A stretch of 64,000 nt of DNA from Rhabditoides inermis (taxonomy: Eukaryota > Nematoda > Chromadorea > Rhabditida > Rhabditidae), in contig CAWZYM010000331.1 in assembly GCA_963966185.1 (NCBI GenBank), positions 2,502,001 through 2,566,000 of the forward strand, given 5' to 3'. The position numbers and the translations under genes were made by a program. Each line of letters opens with the position of its first letter. Positions within the stretch are counted from its first letter, which is position 1. The notes below the pieces were generated by a model. That model saw only the letters and a list, made by a program, of their open reading frames with translations, did no database searches and had not been told where the DNA came from. Shown here piece by piece: positions 10,105-20,832 of the stretch.

Positions 10105-11107
10105 CTAAGTCCCATACCATACCCGGCGACGGTCCGTAGAATACTCGCGGCGCCGGTCAATAGAGTGGTGACGTTCCTCCGAGTGACGCCCGTGAGAGTG
10201 CTCACGGCGGCGGCTCGAGTCGTACCTGTCATCGTGTCTATCCGACCTACGTGCCTCGCGCTCCTCCCTACGCTCAATGTTGCGCTCATGCCTGGTTTTG
10301 AATGCCGGCTGCTCATCCTCAGTGGTGAGCGCTTTTACTGCAGCAGTAATTGCCTCAACCTCATCAACCCTTGAAAGCGCGAGCCATGTTTCTATCTCGA
10401 TCGCCGCTCCTTTCAGGTCCTTGAACGATTTACCACCCTGACCAGGCAGAAACACTTTTTCTTTTTTTTTCTTCGCGCAGACCTTGCATGAAGTTAGTAC
10501 GTTTTAGCGAACTCGCGATCTCCTTATTACTCTCAAAGTCATCAGCGATATCCGAAATCAATCCAGCGAACTCAGAAACCGATTGGTTGTTTTTCTGTAC
10601 CTCCGTGGTGAGCGATTTCGAAACCCTGGCCACAAACAACTCATTTGCAAAGTCCGCCCGGAGTGCATCAAGAGACTTTTTGTAGTCTGTCTTGATGTCC
10701 TCTGGGTATGATTCAAACTGAGACTTGGCCTCCCCGGTCAGTAGAAAAGGCAGCATCGCAACCAGTTTCGCTTCGGATCATGCGAGGAAATTCGCACGGT
10801 CGTTTAGCTCCTTTGCGAAGCGAATTACCGATTCTCCTCCCGGAAATTTTGGCCATTTCGCAAAGTTGTCTTGCAGCACGTTGGAATCTACTTGCTCAAT
10901 TGTTTTTTCGATAGTGCGCTCGATGCTCCGCGGTCTCGAAATGCCGAACGAGTGCCTCGACGCGGTTCTCACGGTTTCGTCAGTTTTCTTAGCCTGTTTG
11001 CGCCTTTCCACGCGAGCATCCCTATCATTAGCTGGTGTGTTTTGGAACCCTTGAAATCCGTTGAGAGATGTGTCTGCCGACTCTTCCATTCTGACCTGAC
11101 CGTGCAC
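10105..11107 (-). pseudogene. Retrotransposon gag-like pseudogene
   Basis: The minus strand codes for a gag-like protein from MHGQVRMEESADTS: a gag core (FAKWPKFPGGESVIRFAKEL, then MLPFLLTGEAKSQFESYP, DALRADFAN) and an Arg/Asp/Ser-rich basic tail (HERNIERREEREARRSD). One in-frame TGA lies at 10778-10780, and a frameshift occurs at the A/T homopolymer around 10455-10465, after which the frame continues FLPGQGGKSFKDLKGAAIEIE. No protease, RT or integrase is visible in either direction, and no LTRs were found. Dead fragment of an LTR-type element. Confidence 0.65.
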
Positions 11108-11157
11108 TCCTTACTGGTTCCCCCTGTCGCTTCACTACAGGCGGAATGCTACTGTGT

Positions 11158-12142
<985 letters not shown>

Positions 12143-12262
12143 TTATTTCTTTCCGTAGATGTCCGGGTCGATGTGAGAGATGGCGTGAACGAACCGCTGC
12201 CAGTCGATCAAACCCTTCTTCTTCGAGTTCGAAACAACCACGCGATCGCATTGTTGAACACG
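12143..12262 (-). CDS. Possible terminal exon, EF-hand-like
   Basis: The minus strand reads NSKKKGLIDWQRFVHAISHI and DPDIYGKK before a stop at 12143. The spacing of Asn/Ser/Lys/Gly/Ile/Asp recalls an EF-hand loop and exiting helix. No clear upstream acceptor (only GAAG before AAGAAGGG) and no partner exon found, so this may be a relic. Confidence 0.25.
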   Translation of the reverse strand, partial: RVQQCDRVVVSNSKKKGLIDWQRFVHAISHIDPDIYGKK

Positions 12263-12765
12263 TTTTATTTATAGATCGTCACCTATATTTCCAATAGAGC
12301 TCATTTGATACATTAGTCATATAATTATATTCAGTTATTGTAGTAGATTTCAACAAGTTATCATTTGTAGCGTTTGGATGTCTTGTTTTTGATCTACGCG
12401 CATCAAAAGCGCGCGCTTCCGAGGGCGCGATGTCGCATTCAGAGGGACACTGAAGATAAACCACGCCCCCTTTTCACAGTGGGGTGTGACGTCACAATCA
12501 CGTATTTTGTAAATTTTGATTAGTGACAACATCACCCCGTGAGCTGAAATTTATAGGGCTTATACAACTTTTCGCGCTCTTTCGAATGGTGCAAACCGCA
12601 ACTCACGGCATCACAATATTCAAATTTCTGCGACACAATAAGCCCCGCCCACTGGCGGTCTCTAGTTTTGTTCCGGAAGCAGCTGCGAGTTCTCACCCTA
12701 CAGGCGTTCTAGCCAATCAAGTCAATCAACACGTCTAGTCAATCTATAGTTTATCCGGACACTCA
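12263..12765. other. No gene recognised
   Basis: Unique sequence; nothing supportable. Confidence 0.5.
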
Positions 12766-13142
<377 letters not shown>

Positions 13143-13147
13143 TTGAG

Positions 13148-16100
13148 TTAGCGGTTGCTCACATTGCAAACGACTTCCACTCGCTCTGTCTTCTTCTTAG
13201 CTGACAAACGGGCAAGAGATGAAGAGAAACGCTTCTTGGGGTCCTTCTTCAGCAAGTTTGCTAGAGACTTTTTCTCATTCGTGGTCGTCTGAAAGCATTA
13301 GCATTGCGATATCACGTCAACTTTTACTGAATGCACATACAGATTGTTTGGCGGTAGACATCTCTCCGACCTCGGCGACGGCTTGCTTGAGACATGTCGG
13401 CATCTGACAGCCGGGGAAACACTGCCGCATCAGACGCGCGCACTCACGCACCATCTGACGACGTCAACGAGTACAACCCGCCGATGAAAGACAGCAACAA
13501 ACTCTTCGAGACATACCTCCGGCGCCGAAGCTTGGACACATCGATTCGTGTAGGTGTGTCGCTCATTGACACAGTGATTCTTAAGGGTCTGGTAGCCTGA
13601 AAGGAGCTACTTGCAAAGCGTACAAAGTGATGACGTCACCATTCCCGCTCTGCTTGCAGTCGTTGCACTGGAAAGCGGGGCCGAACTTGTCCGAATTGAG
13701 GTGGTTGACAGAGTGGTGGAACAGCCAAAGCGGCTTGCGGACGATAGTGCGATAGCACATCTGAGAGGAGTGTATTTCTCTCCCTCTCCCTCTCCCCCTC
13801 TCTCGATCGCTCTCCCTCTCTCTCGGTCGCTCTCTCTCTCTCTCCTCACCTGGCACTTCTCCTTGTTCGCCTCAATCTCCTCCCCCACGTATCGTCCGGC
13901 CTCTCTCTCCACAGTCTCGAGAGTGCGCAGGAAGACGCCAGGCATAGACAGGTGGGGATAGCACTTGGAGAAGAGGGACGCACACTCGCGGATGAACTGC
14001 AACACTTTTCACCACTACTATGATAGCACACTGTGGCTACGTTATGTAGTCGTGGATACGCTGTGTATGTCTTGTCTTGCGTGTATAAATATACATATTT
14101 AATTTGCTCTCACATCGGGTGCTGCTGTCTCCTTGCTTCTGTCCGCGAGTCGGTGGCCGTTCTTCTTGCTGTGCTGATGCATCGGGTCGTACTCTGGAAG
14201 TTGCTGATCAAACAAGTTCTCAGAAACTTCTCAGAGAGAATACGTGACTCCTTCTCAACACAATACTTGAAGAAGGGGAGAATAAAAGTGGGATTGATTC
14301 ACTGCCGATATCAAGAATACAATAATACAGACAGTTTAATCTGCGTAAAGTATTTGACGGTGGTTTCTTTTTGTCGGGCTCCGACGTGAAGAAGTGGTGT
14401 GCTCACGATTTGAATGACGTTGCGACAGCCATCAAAAGAAAGGGTAATGAAAACTCATAACTCACTCATAGTCGAGAAGTCGCAGTGGTAGCAGTAGAAG
14501 CGATCGCCGTACAAATCCTGCAAAACAAAACATGTAAACAAACAAAAAACATGTAAACAGACAAACAAACAATTGTGTAAACGGATGGTAAACAAATGGT
14601 AAACAGGGTGTGCAAACCAGTAACATACCGCATCGATGTGGGAGAGTGCGTGATTGAATATTCTGTAGCGCGCGTCTTTGTTGCTTGTGAGATAGCGAAC
14701 GGAACACAACTGAAAATGGAACATGAAGAGAGAACACCCATCGAGAAAGAACAGCAAGAAACAATGAAAGAAACGTGATTGCCTACCGCGCACTCTTCGT
14801 AATCGTTCTTCTCAGCAAACGACTCGTTCTTCGCAATCTGAAAAAAACACATGATAGGAAACGAAGCAGTTGCTGACCTCTTGTGTTTCCCTCACAGTCG
14901 TAGGCTTGGCGTCCGAGTCGGATGAGAGGTCCTGAACAAGTGATATACAATGGATTGATGCCAGATAGTCTCCTATCCTCTCTCGCATTACTTAAGCCAC
15001 AATGCAATGCATTATGTCTTCGCAATCGCTGACGGTATGATACCGTTTCTGATTCCTTGAGTCATCTTTAGGTTAGCCATTGTTATTCCTTCATTAAATT
15101 CACATTAAATGTCGAAAAAAAAACTTGACCATTCGAGAAACAACCCACGTGGCACATCCACTGCCAGTCCTCTCTTTGCGAGACAGTCTCCGAGTGCGTG
15201 GTGGTAGTGTTCTGGAAGTGCCATCAGTACATACGAAAACAAGTTGTCAACTGTACTAACGGCTGTCGTGGGTGTGGGCGCTATATCGGCATCTTCTTCA
15301 CCGCCCGAGTCGAGAGTGACCGAGGAATCATTGAAGGTTCGGCTAATCTAAAGATGACTCAAGGGATCAGAAACGGATTCAGTATCGCAGGTTAGGAAAG
15401 ACGTTCAGAAATAAGCATAATTCAACGTGATTGAATCAGAGCCGCCCGGGATTACTATAAGAAACTCACCGGTTGTTGCGGTGTGTATCCGTTGAACATG
15501 GGTTTCATGTCGAGATGAAGCGATCGCGCCGGTGGTGCAACGACGGAAGCAGACTAAACAAGATCATTGTTTCCAATCCCTCCCTACATGCCAACCCACC
15601 TTTTCAGTCTGGGCTGTCGGCATCGGTTCATCGGATCCACACGCGATAGAAGTCGTGGGAGGACGGACAGAGAACTGAGGGACAGTCAGTTGATAGTCAG
15701 CATTAGGGTTCAGCCAACCTTCTTCTCGATGTCCTGCAGTCGTATCAACTCCTTTCCGAAGGCGACGCTCTTCACGAAGTACGAATTCGACACATCGAGC
15801 GAACGAAAGAACTGTGAACAACACAAACATTTAAGGAACGTACCACTCTAAATTTCGTGTGTAAACTACGACTACCACGTGAAAGAACGTGAAAATAAAA
15901 TCACTTTTCATCAATGAACTATATGCTAAAAATGAAGATAAGGCGTAGAATACGTCTCGCGAAGTTGTGTTTTTCGTAGTGAGAAATACCGAGATGCACA
16001 ACGCACACTTCAAAAACCAAAAAAATACTGTGTTCATATGATTATCAATGATAATCATATGTGCATATACACACAATGACATATGTAACAATCCATTAAG

Positions 16101-16400
16101 TTCTTTGTGCGTACGGAATGTTCTACGGCACATTTCGGTATTTCTCACTATGAAATACACAACTTCGCGAGGCGTTTTCTACATGTTATCTTTATGTTAA
16201 GCTTATAGTTTATTCATGAAAAGTGATTGTATTTTCACGTAAGTCGTAGTTTACACACGAAATTTAGAGTGGTACATTTCTTTACATAGTAATTTCAGAT
16301 TATTCATAAATGGAAAAACACTGCGCGGTAAAAACTGTACCTTTAGAATATCGGCATGTTGATTGAAATCTGACGTAAACTCAGCGACAAAATACTCCAT
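13148..16400 (-). CDS. C2H2 zinc-finger protein, 16 exons, 472 aa, complete
   Basis: Probable nucleic-acid-binding protein; no orthologue recognised. Exons on the minus strand: 16400-16341, 15811-15719, 15674-15600, 15553-15470, 15347-15261, 15211-15149, 14931-14878, 14837-14787, 14709-14629, 14517-14466, 14229-14114, 13996-13850, 13760-13640, 13596-13517, 13454-13341 and 13288-13148. All junctions are GT-AG and in phase, giving 1419 nt. Two finger pairs are visible: C188/C191-H209/H213 with C225/C228-H251..259, and C320/C323-H337/H341 with C353/C356-H369/H375. A Cys cluster (residues 392-409) and a Lys-rich tail (about 433-462) follow. Residues 52-170 are Ser/Thr/Pro-rich. TTTCAG lies two bases before the ATG, as expected for a spliced-leader acceptor. 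A MITE fills intron 1. Weakest joints: exons 5-6 and 6-7. Confidence 0.75.
13785..13850. repeat. TC-rich tract in zinc-finger gene intron 12
   Basis: CCCTCTCTC and TCTCTC runs directly beside the donor of exon 12; here the gene remains in phase across the tract, unlike the CLC and PHD genes. Confidence 0.85.
15843..16272. mobile_element. Foldback MITE flanked by TA, in intron 1 of the zinc-finger gene
   Basis: CCACTCTAAATTTCGTGTG at the left end is inverted at the right end (ACACGAAATTTAGAGTGG), with TA outside both ends as in Tc1/mariner insertions. Arms of about 150 bp are inverted copies with point differences. The centre holds a near-perfect 27-bp hairpin around CATATGATTATC (16036-16062). 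Confidence 0.8.
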
Positions 16401-16780
16401 CGCTGAAACAGAAATCGTCAAACGTTCTCACGTGTGAACTTTTCGCTCAAATGTCACTACACGCACAACATAATTGGATTGTGAAATGATCGTGAAATGG
16501 GTATGCACAATTATACACATTTCTAAACGTTAACAAAATATTATTACACAAAAGATACAGTGTGCAGATATATTGAATATGCCGTCAGTGTGCTAATTGT
16601 AGAATGCTTCGAAGGCGGGATGAGAGAGAGGCGGGCGCTCGCAAGGCCGAAGGCATTCCCGCAGCATCGCCCCCGGGCGAGCGGCACACGCCAGGTCACA
16701 GTACGGAGATACTCAACTTCCATTGTTCAAGAAATCTCCAAGATGCAAACGAAATGATCTGTAATTTGAAAATGATCGCA
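16401..16780. other. Upstream region of zinc-finger gene
   Basis: About 380 bp between the zinc-finger start and the RTE 3' end; expected to contain the promoter or outron, but no recognisable element was seen. Confidence 0.45.
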
Positions 16781-16781
16781 A

Positions 16782-19760
16782 ATGAATCAAAATCAAAAAT
16801 CAAAAATCAAAAATTTTATCCAGGATCTCTATACACATTCCAATGGTTTGGTTCGCTATGGAGCTGGTCCCGTGAGCATAATCCGCTTCCATTCGTCGCA
16901 GTCGTCTCTTCTTGCTAGTCTCGTCCAGGTCTCCCCGCTCAGTCCTTGTCGCTCCATCATCTCCTCCAAGTCGTCGCTCCACTTCACGTACGGCGCTCCC
17001 ACTCTCCTCTTCTGTCCAAACGGTCTCCATTCAGTTACTCGGCGCGACCATCGGTTGTTGAAGTTGGCCACCTTCCTCGCCCAGCTCGCCTTCCTCCTCC
17101 AAGCAATCTCCATCACGTCCTTCATTCCCGTCAGTCCTCGTACAGTCGTATTCCTCATCCTGTCGCGCAGGCTCACATTCAACATCGCTCGCTCCATTCT
17201 TCGCTGCATCCGCCGCAGTCCCTCCTTCTGTTCCTCTGTCAACGCCCACGCCTCGCTTCCGTAGAGGACTCCCGGCAGTACGCACGTATACATCACTGCT
17301 AGTTTTCTCTTCATCGGCGCTCTCCTATGCGTCAGAAACCGTCGATGCTTGTTGAAGGCTCCCCGTGCGCAGCCCATTCGTCTCCCCACTTCTGTCACGT
17401 CCTTGTCCTTGCTTATATCGACTCCCAGGTACTTGAACGACCTGACCGTCTCCAGTGGCACTCCTCGAAGGGTGATCGTTCGGTTGGATCCTAGCGTTAG
17501 CACCTTTGTCTTCTTATGGCTGATCCGCAGCCCGTATTGTTCACTTTCTCCACTCAGCTCGTTCAACATTGTCTGTGCTGTCTCCTTACTCCGCGCACAT
17601 AGCACCACATCATCTGCATACCGTAGATGATTTAGGTACTCTCCATCAATCTTCACTCCTTTGTCCTCCCAATTCATCTTCCTCAAAATTTGTTCAAGAA
17701 CTGCATTAAACAAGCACGGACTGAGAACGCAGCCCTGCCTCACTCCTCTCTTCACATTCACTTCGGCTCGCCCAGAGTTGACCTTGATTTCGTTCTTCGC
17801 ATTCGAGTACACCTCTTCTAGTAGATTAATGACGTATCCTGGCACTCCTTGTCGATGGATCGTATTCCAGAGGCCATTCCAAATCACACTATCGTAGGCT
17901 TTCTCAAAATCCAAGAAGATGAGAACGAGGTCGTACTTGTAGGTGTAGCACTTCCAGATCAGCTCCTTGAGAGTGTGTACGTGCTCTATCGTCGAGTAGT
18001 TCTTTCTGAATCCCGCCTGCTCCTTTCCTTGTTCTGCATCCAGTATCGGCTCCATTCTCCCCAGTAGCACCCGCGTCAGCAGCTTATACAGCGACGGCAG
18101 CACGGCGATAGGTCGGAAGTTGGAGAGGTCGCTCAGATCCCCGCTTTTCGGGATCAGAGTAGTAATAGAATCGGCAAACATCGGCGGTGGCCGCCCTTCC
18201 TCCAGGATCTTATTGAAGAGGCGCACGATCGAATCTAGCACTTGGTCTCCGGCGGCCTGCAGCATCATGGTCGATATCCGATCGATACCAGGGGCAGTTC
18301 GTCTTCTCATTCTGGCAAGGTGGTGTCGCACTTCAGAGTGTAGAACAAGTGGCGGTGGCTCCGCAGGCGGCCTCGGCTCCAGCGCCACCGAGGTCGGGTT
18401 GGTGAAGAGCAGCGTGAAGTACTCGCTGATTCGAGCCTCGAGTTCTTGTTGCGTGCGTGTAAGACTGCCGTCGTTATTTTTGATCTTCCACATGACCGGA
18501 GCAAGTACCGGTTCGAATATCTGCTTGGCGGAGAGTGTCTTCTTGTAGAGCAGGAACTGCTTCTTGTCGATGTCGTTCTGCAGGGACAGCCTCAGTGCCT
18601 TGTTGGTGATGACCAAATCGAGTCGGGAACGCGCGTCTGCTCGGCCGAGGAGTTCTCTTCTTTCATTGAACAGCTCCATTGTCCTTGGCGATCGCCAGTC
18701 CTCCTTAGGCTCCAGTCTCGTCGCCACCTTATGCGCCCTCTCCAGCGTCTTCTGTAGTTCGTCGTACATATCTCCAGCGGTTCCGTTCATATTCGCATCT
18801 AGGCTTGTCTCCACTCCAGTTCTATATATCGACCAGTCCGTCTTCCTGTTCATCTTCGTTTTGATGGCCGTGTCTCGGAACGCATTGAGTCGTATCGTCA
18901 TTCTTATTGCTCGGTGGTCAGACATGGCGGCGAACTTGTTGATTGTCACCACGTTTTTGATGTATCTCGTTGACCGCACGAAGAACAGATCGTACTCTTT
19001 GAATCCTCCTGATGGGCATCTCCACGTCCACTTCCTTCCGGCTCGATGTTTGAAGAAGCTATTGGCAAGCTTCCACCCATTTGAATTGCAATAGTCGAGC
19101 AGCATTTCTCCCCTTTCATTTCTCTCCCCGTAGCCGAAGTGTCCGATGGCGGCGTCGTCAGGGTGCAGTCTCTTGCCAAGCTGGCCGTTGAAGTCTCCAG
19201 TCCAGATAGTGCACGTCTTCATCTTCTTGTAGCGTGGATCGAGTCGTCGGGTCTCGCAGGTGCGAGTTGAGATTCGCCGCACGTCGTCCAGTATCTTGTT
19301 GTAGTCGGTGTCTGGCATCTGGTCGGTGGGCATGTAACAAAGAATGATGCGCAGGATACTCCCTCCCTTGCATAGCTCCAGAACCGCCAGTCGCTCCGAG
19401 TGGCACTGCGAGTGGGTGATGTAGGGCACGAGTTCGGTTCTGACGAGGAAGGCGACTCCTTGTCTTCTCGAGTGTGCTGATCCGGAACATATCAACAGAT
19501 GGTTCGTGTCGCAGAACCGAGCCTGGCTGCTCTCCGTCCAGGTCTCGGTGAGGCACAGCACGTCGAACGAGATAGCAGCGATGGCAGTCTCCAGAGTTCG
19601 TTTTCGGAGATCCCTTCGTATTGAGTTCGCATTGAAGTTAACGATTTTGACTGTATTAGAAACAGTTTGAGTTAGCTCACGGTTTGGCATGACGGTCCTT
19701 TCCTTGCCGCGGTTCTAAGGACCGGATTCTCAGCGGCGACGCAGCCGCACGGGGCGGGGA
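16782..19760 (-). mobile_element. Full-length RTE-type non-LTR retrotransposon
   Basis: One long intact reading frame followed, about 40-70 bp after its stop, by a short tandem tail of TGATTTT-type units (minus-strand sense, 16784-16816), the usual 3' end of RTE elements. The 5' end is uncertain; GC-rich sequence upstream of the ATG to about 19760 may be its 5' UTR. It lies between the zinc-finger gene and CLC copy B. A good candidate for a recently active copy because no stop or frameshift is present. Confidence 0.8.
16856..19690 (-). CDS. RTE polyprotein: AP-type endonuclease plus reverse transcriptase, 944 aa
   Basis: Nicks target DNA and reverse transcribes the element RNA at the nick. 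The endonuclease domain (residues about 15-265) shows the conserved set: NFNANSIR near residue 18, LTETW near 50, TGDFNGQLG with Asp166, and SDHRAI with Asp258. The reverse transcriptase shows FLDFEKAYDS with Asp594, VRQGCVLSPCLF, and YADD at 691-694, so all catalytic residues are present. The C-terminus has the RTE signatures CVLPGVLYGSEAWAL and a Trp/Arg-rich tail. Length 944 aa fits single-ORF RTE elements. The first Met (MPNRELTQ) is taken as the start; no competing upstream Met in frame was noted. Different subfamily from the fragments at 3802 and 29283, which share only motif-level similarity. Confidence 0.9.
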   Translation of the reverse strand: MPNRELTQTVSNTVKIVNFNANSIRRDLRKRTLETAIAAISFDVLCLTETWTESSQARFCDTNHLLICSGSAHSRRQGVAFLVRTELVPYITHSQCHSERLAVLELCKGGSILRIILCYMPTDQMPDTDYNKILDDVRRISTRTCETRRLDPRYKKMKTCTIWTGDFNGQLGKRLHPDDAAIGHFGYGERNERGEMLLDYCNSNGWKLANSFFKHRAGRKWTWRCPSGGFKEYDLFFVRSTRYIKNVVTINKFAAMSDHRAIRMTIRLNAFRDTAIKTKMNRKTDWSIYRTGVETSLDANMNGTAGDMYDELQKTLERAHKVATRLEPKEDWRSPRTMELFNERRELLGRADARSRLDLVITNKALRLSLQNDIDKKQFLLYKKTLSAKQIFEPVLAPVMWKIKNNDGSLTRTQQELEARISEYFTLLFTNPTSVALEPRPPAEPPPLVLHSEVRHHLARMRRRTAPGIDRISTMMLQAAGDQVLDSIVRLFNKILEEGRPPPMFADSITTLIPKSGDLSDLSNFRPIAVLPSLYKLLTRVLLGRMEPILDAEQGKEQAGFRKNYSTIEHVHTLKELIWKCYTYKYDLVLIFLDFEKAYDSVIWNGLWNTIHRQGVPGYVINLLEEVYSNAKNEIKVNSGRAEVNVKRGVRQGCVLSPCLFNAVLEQILRKMNWEDKGVKIDGEYLNHLRYADDVVLCARSKETAQTMLNELSGESEQYGLRISHKKTKVLTLGSNRTITLRGVPLETVRSFKYLGVDISKDKDVTEVGRRMGCARGAFNKHRRFLTHRRAPMKRKLAVMYTCVLPGVLYGSEAWALTEEQKEGLRRMQRRMERAMLNVSLRDRMRNTTVRGLTGMKDVMEIAWRRKASWARKVANFNNRWSRRVTEWRPFGQKRRVGAPYVKWSDDLEEMMERQGLSGETWTRLARRDDCDEWKRIMLTGPAP

Positions 19761-19914
19761 ATCACATGGGAATGAAATGAATATGTTCATATCATAGGTA
19801 TGTCTCCGAATATAGTTACATTCTCGCAATAGGTTGCGCGCTGTAGAATAGATCAGAGATAGACAGAGAGTCAGCTCTCGGCGAAATAAAACTAGAGAGG
19901 CAGACGGTTATGAT

Positions 19915-19985
19915 ACTATATTTCGAACTGCAAGCGAGGCATGTAGATCGAAAGCTAACGCTCTGGCGACCACTATAAGTGTGTT
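19915..19985 (-). other. Weak tRNA-like sequence
   Basis: On the minus strand GTGGTCGCCAGAGCGTTAGC is followed about 35 nt later by CAGTTCGAAAT, a degenerate A/B-box pair. Probably a relic. Confidence 0.25.
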
Positions 19986-20066
19986 CTTCTTGCTGATATC
20001 ATCTCATATATACCGTAATTACAATGCAATGAGTGAAACGAGTGAAACATATTCCCCGTGTATCAG

Positions 20067-20138
20067 ATCGCAGTTTTGATTGCGAACGCTGCGTGCCTAC
20101 AGCCCTCCATCTACGACTCGATCATACGAATGAGGGTG

Positions 20139-20184
<46 letters not shown>

Positions 20185-20786
20185 CTCTCTCTCTCTCTTT
20201 TTCTTTTCCTTTTTTCTTTTTCTTTCTCTTTCTCTTTCTCTCATCCACCCTGGCTTCCCAGGTGCACTCTCTGTTATCGCTGCTCGGCCTCCGTCGTGCC
20301 CATGTCACATCTTGTGGCCGACTCTGCGGAGTCGTCGCGCTATGCGATGTGAGTTTTTTTTTTACTGTTTTGCAAAAATCGTATTTGTCACTATGAAACA
20401 ACTTCGAGTATATGCTCGTGATCTGGCAGAATAATTAGAGAAGTGTACATTTTCCAGTTGCGCGTGGCTCTGACTCTGGCTCACTGTGGCGAGTTGTTGC
20501 CAGGCGGAGAGGCGATTGACCAAACAGGAGATGGGGGACGAGACAGACGACGAGTACGAGGACAACTTCCAGGTCTCACAGCTCACGTTGTTCCGTCATG
20601 GGTGACTTTTGTGACTGTCCGAACTGTCATTATTACTCTGAATCGCTCTGTACCCATTGTCGATCCCGTTCTGTTAAGCGCTGTTTTTCAGCCGCGTCCC
20701 GAGATTGTGAAGCGTGATGGGAGCAGCGAGGCGCTGGTCCCCATGGAGGAAGGGCTCCTGCCAAAGAGGAAGCTCTCTTTCTGTGA

Positions 20787-20832
<46 letters not shown>

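Noticed and set aside
20443..20690. Read-through reading of the CLC tail ([19 protein letters not shown]...)
   Set aside because: The alternative with acceptor at 20503 and exon 20504-20572 gives an acidic tail in phase with the next exon; the read-through keeps an intron-like segment.
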